From the NCBI GenBank assembly GCA_949987705.1, contig OX465281.1, forward strand, positions 176,342,516-176,406,515: a DNA stretch of 64,000 nt. Direction: 5' to 3'. Source of the DNA: Thereva unica. Lineage: Eukaryota; Arthropoda; Insecta; Diptera; Therevidae. The notes under the pieces are model-generated. The model saw only the letters and a list, made by a program, of their open reading frames with translations. It had not been told where the DNA came from and made no database searches. Below are positions 60,078 through 64,000 of this stretch, in pieces (the first letter of the stretch is position 1; each line of letters begins with the position of its first letter). Made by a program: the position numbers and the translations under genes.

Positions 60078-60840
60078 TATATACATATATATATATATAT
60101 ATTATTTTGGTGGAACATGTTTTGAAATCTTTCACTAAATTATATTATTTAATAATAATACTTAGGAGAACATAAACATTTGCTTAATTAAAGATAAAAA
60201 AAAAATATCATTTTCTTGATTTTTTTATGGCTTTTCGGCGGCTTTATAAATCACTAAAAAATTTCGCGGAAATAATATAAATATTTATTTGTTTATATGC
60301 ATATTTTATATGTTGCTAATTTTATTAGTTTATAATCATGCAGTCTGAAGTGTTATTCAACAGAAAGAATACCATGAAAAAGCGAAATTAGTCGCTAGTC
60401 TCTAGGCACAACATCCCACTACTTTTTTTTTTTCAAAATGCTGTTAAATCCGTAAAAAAGGATCGATTTTGATAATTTTTGTTTTCATTTTGCTCGGAAT
60501 GCATTATATTTTTTTGTTATCAAGCTACTCCCCTAACAATCGGCATGCATGAGAAAAAGAAAGAAAGTGAAAAGTAAAAAAAAAACAGAAAATTCAACGT
60601 CAAATCTAACTCAATGCCATATTTTTTAACTTATAAACTTAGAAGAAGGTTATGTGCAATCCCAATACTCCAAAATTTGTAGTTTTCGAGTTATGGTTTT
60701 TTAACTGATAACAAAATTTTTGTGCCTTGTGCTCAGTAACATGACTTGGCTGAAAGGGTAGTGCGCATAGTGTACTTCACATCTGTCGCCTGTGGTAGAC
60801 ATCTATACTTCGCACTCCTAACCTCAATTGCTGACACTAT
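60078..60840. other. AT-rich region without recognisable feature
   Basis: A short TA tract (60078-60101), then about 740 bp with A/T runs and no ORF. Sentences of sequence such as AAAATTTGTAGTTTTCGAG resemble generic non-coding repeat DNA. I see no gene, RNA or terminal repeat here. Confidence 0.55.
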
Positions 60841-61100
60841 TGTGTTAACTTTTTGAAGAGGGTTTGTTGAGCAGAGTTCTGTTGAGCAGAGTCCTTAACG
60901 AGGAATAATTTAAACGGGTTTAAATGTTTAAATATTTTAATATAATATAACAAGATGTTATAATTATGAAAACTTAATGACAACTAATTATTATATTGTT
61001 TTTCTCTAATGCGGGTTTTACCCCGCCTACCTCTGTTTACATTTATAATATTGTATAAATATGGATAGGAAGTATTTGTTCCCAATGCTAAATTCCAACA
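60841..61100 (-). repeat. Probable Copia 3' LTR
   Basis: On the minus strand CAGGGAAGG (a polypurine tract, 61101-61112) is followed by TGTTGGAATTTAGC, and 260 bp later AACACA closes at 60841. This gives TG...CA ends and a typical Copia LTR size. A tandem GTTGAGCAGAGT repeat lies near 60868-60890. The partner LTR is outside the window, so the inner edge is a guess. Confidence 0.55.
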
Positions 61101-61151
61101 CCTTCCCTGAACGAATATTCCTCCTTCTTAATACCTCTTATGTTTACTCAA

Positions 61152-62895
61152 TCAATCCTTCAGGCCAAATCTAACTGAAAAGATTTCTTGTTTCGCACTG
61201 ACAACTCCTTTAGTTAATATGTCAGCTAACATCTCGTTTGTTGGTAAATACTTTAATTTGATTCGACCACAATCAACCTTTTCGCGGATAAATTCTGTCT
61301 TCACCTCAACGTGCTTCGTACGGGCTGAATATGAATTGTTTGTGGCTATTTGTATTGCGCTTTTGTTGTCACAGTGCAGGGTCAAACATTTTGATGCATT
61401 TGGTAGCAACTCGGATTCCAGGCGCTTTAGCCAAATCGATTCTTGAATTGCAGAGGTCATGGACATGAACTCGGCTTCTGTAGATGAGAGCGCTATTGTT
61501 GGCTGACGCTTAGTTGTCCATGAGACTGCTCCGCCTTGCATGATGTAGACGTATCCAGTTGTAGATCTTCGTTGATCTGGATCACTGGCCCAGTCTGCAT
61601 CACAATAACCTTCTAGCTCCTGCAGTTCGCTGGTGTAGACTAGCCTTTTGAATTTTGTCCCCTTCAGGTATCGTAGAATCCGTTTAACAGCAGCCCAATG
61701 TGCCTTTCCTGGGTTGTTACAATAACGACTAAGTAAATTTACAGCGTAGCATATATCTGGCCGGGTGACTTGCGCCAAGAAAAGTAAGCTTCCGATGGCT
61801 TGCACGTATGGCATTTTTGACATGCGCTGCTGTTCAGTTGGGTCCGTGGGACACATTTTTTCTGATATCTTTTGGTTAAGGTCAATTGGTGTAGATATAG
61901 GATTACAATCATCCATTTCAAACCTATTTAGAATTTCATTGATGTATTGAGTTTGGTCCATTTCGATTGTACCTTTGGAGTGGTCCTGAGTAACTCGAAT
62001 CCCTAGAATAGATGAAGCATTCCCCATATCCTTCATTCGAAAATTTTTTGACAGCTCATCTTTCACCTGTTTTTCGAGAGATTCGTCATTACAGAAAATC
62101 AATACATCGTCCACATAAATCGCAACGAATAACATTAGTTTACCATCTGTGAGGTAGTAAACGCACTGGTCGACATTACTTCGTTTTAACCCAAAATCAA
62201 GTAAAACTTTATTTAGCTTCTCATTCCATACTCGGCTGGATTGCTTTAGACCATAAAGTGATTTTCGCAATTTGCAAACTCTTCCAGATCCGTCATCAAA
62301 TGCCTCCGGTTGAGACATGTAAATTTCTTCCTTCAGTTCTCCATTTAAAAAAGCGGTAACAGCGTCCATTTGACGAATGTTTAATTTTAATCTAGCTGCT
62401 ATGGCGATGAGAAATCGTATTGACGTGTATCTTACCACAGGTGCAAAGGTTTCTTGGTAGTCAATACCTTGTACTTGTGTATAGCCTTTAACGACTAAAC
62501 GAGCTTTATGTCGAAAAACTTTACCGTTAGTATCACGCTTGGTTTTAAATACCCATTTGCATGGGATAGGCTTCTTATTTTTGGGTGGTTCAACCAACTC
62601 CCATGTTTTATTCTCTATTAATGCGTTGAATTCTTCTTGCATTGCGAAATGCCACAATTTCGCTTCCTTGCTTGAGAGGGCTTCCTTTAAACTTATTGGA
62701 TCCACCGAAATCATGTTGGCAGTACAAAGGTTGTAATTTGGTTTTGTCTGCTGTGCAGCGATACGACTTGACCGTCTTAGCTCAATTGGAGCTTCAATTA
62801 CTTCACCTTCATGATATACTTCATTCTCTGAACTTGAGCTTTCACGATTCTGAATATGGCTGGGTTGATAACTGCTTTCAGGATTCTGAACAATA
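61152..62895 (-). pseudogene. Copia Pol, reverse transcriptase and RNase H
   Basis: The 520-codon part from 62714 and an open upstream linker. Copia RT signature: CKWVFKTKRDTNGKVFRHKA, KGYTQVQGIDYQETFAPV, MDAVTAFLNGEL (block A), SLYGLKQSSRVWN, IYVDDVLIF (catalytic DD). RNase H: GYCDADWASDPDQRRSTTG, SSTEAEFMS, HCDNKSAIQIA and RTKHVEVK. The polypeptide ends normally just before the polypurine tract. Upstream, the frame carries a serine/glutamate-rich linker (SSSSENEVYHEGE, RRSSRIA) that in intact elements lies after integrase, but here it is joined almost directly to the protease end. RT itself looks intact. Confidence 0.9.
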
Positions 62896-63526
62896 AATTG
62901 TTAACTCTTTGCCCAACTAATATTTCCTTGCCAGGACCTTTTATAACGGCAGTGTTCTTTCTAAACTTGACCTCAAGTCCGCTTCTAGTGCCCTTGCTCA
63001 CAGAAATAAAATTGCCAATTATTGAGGGGACATATAGTACATTTTTCAATTTGATAGGGACCTTACCTTGAATTATTACTTCTCCAGTCCCAAAAGCTTC
63101 AATGAATTTATCGCTTGCAAGAATGATCTTCTCTTTATGTTCACGGAACGTACTAAACATTTTTCGATCACAACACATGTGAGACGTAGCTCCGCTATCA
63201 ATACACCAAGTGTTTTTGTTTGAATTATAACGGCCAAACGCAGCGAGTGTGGCAAACGAACACTGTTGTTGGGGTTGATCTCTTGACTGCCAAGTTTTCT
63301 TTGACCTGCAGTCTGAAGAGTAATGTCCTCTTTTACCACACTTATAGCACTTGACTTTTGCAAGCACAGATTTTTTGTTCCTATTGTTTGAGTTGGAACT
63401 TGCTCCAAATGCATGTTGAGATGTTGTCGCTTCTTCTGCTGACACCGAATGCTGTCTTCGATCTCCTTCTTCAAACAATTTGATTTTTAAATTATCAAAT
63501 TTTGGTAATTCATCTCTTGTTTCCAT
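62896..63526 (-). pseudogene. Copia Gag end and protease
   Basis: Frame with a CCHC knuckle CYKCGKRGHYSSDC followed by the aspartic protease WCIDSGATSHMCC and protease-like strands to VNNLLFRI. The methionine at 63526 is internal. After about 62896 the frame runs into the post-integrase linker read out of frame, ending at 62798. The integrase, some 450-500 residues in Copia, is missing. The motif TTCAGAAT occurs on both sides of the junction region, which could be microhomology. Confidence 0.85.
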
Positions 63527-63973
63527 TGCAATTACAAAGATTTCGAACTCCTTTGCAACTTGATAGCATCATTATTGTCAAAAGTTCGTCATTTATTTCT
63601 ATGTCAACTTCGGCTAATTTTTCCGCAACACTGGTAAAATCATTAATGTGCTGTTGCATAATAGTTGACTCAGACATGCGAAGATTTAATAATTTTTTGT
63701 ATAGGGCCACCTTTCTAATAGGGCCACTTGGTTGATGTATGGCTTTCAATTTATTCCACGCATCCGATGCTATTTCACATTTTTAATGTAATTAAGTTGT
63801 GAGGACTTTAAACAAAGCATTATGGTTGCTAGCGCATCGCCGACTGGCATATCCTCGTTTCCATTTGCAATGGACCAAAGCTCGGAGTGTATGAGGACGC
63901 ATTTCATCTGGACACTCCAGGTATCATAATTATTCTCGCCAAGTTTCTCTATTTGATATAGAGAAGAACTCAT
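63527..63973 (-). pseudogene. Copia Gag N-terminal part, frameshifted
   Basis: Pieces of a Copia-type Gag: from M at 63973 (MSSSLYQIEKLGENNYDTWS) to NYIKNV, then in another frame ASDAWNKLKAIHQPS through MQQHINDFTSVAEKLAEVD to LLTIMMLSS, then a third frame into the knuckle region. Small deletions near 63773 and 63552 break the ORF. The W-containing start and the NDF..V..KLAEV pattern are typical of Copia capsid regions. The 5' leader and LTR lie beyond the window. Confidence 0.8.
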
Positions 63974-64000
63974 TTTTAATTTTTTTCTTTTCAATTTTTT

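Noticed and set aside
60130..60840. Possible RNA gene or promoter in the AT-rich gap
   Set aside because: No clover-leaf, box A/B or other recognisable structure; only A/T runs.

Overview
The window is repetitive DNA from an arthropod genome, most probably an insect. The evidence is the assortment of mobile elements: an R1-clade LINE, a BEL/Pao element primed by tRNA-Tyr, a gypsy-type element with an errantivirus-like envelope gene, a Copia element, CR1-like LINEs, hAT and several TIR/foldback elements. I found no host gene, tRNA, rRNA or CRISPR array; every supported coding region belongs to a transposable element. The order and species cannot be fixed from sequence alone.

Layout. (1) 1-29939 is an AT-rich 58-bp tandem satellite, roughly 477 monomers, cut once by a 2270-bp hAT element (16608-18877) that carries further elements inside it. 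The satellite has higher-order structure: a 25-monomer (1450-bp) unit recurs, and each monomer carries a 12-bp imperfect dyad. The array runs into the window start and into a 200-N gap (29940-30139), so its true length is unknown. (2) 30140-43810 is a short GC-richer island followed by an R1-clade LINE (minus strand), whose ORF2 is split in frame by a very young BEL/Pao element (32205-40570; 371-bp LTRs that read as identical, 5-bp target duplication, one 1776-codon ORF). (3) 43811-57064 is a nest: a degenerate gypsy element (3' LTR-like piece at 43908-44186, RNase H/integrase at 55028-57010) appears to be split by a CR1-like LINE (44345-55010), which is itself interrupted by an errantivirus-like element (48298-54818; 522-bp identical LTRs) that lacks gag and protease and has an envelope gene ending before any membrane anchor. 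(4) 57065-64000 holds two non-coding TIR elements sitting in (TA)n, a decayed LINE fragment, and a Copia element (minus strand) whose integrase region is missing and which runs off the window end.

Relative history, inferred from interruptions: satellite, then hAT, then elements inside hAT; R1 beside (TA)n, then BEL; gypsy, then CR1-like LINE, then errantivirus. The youngest insertions are BEL and the errantivirus-like element. The region looks like pericentromeric or other heterochromatin, but that is an inference from composition only.
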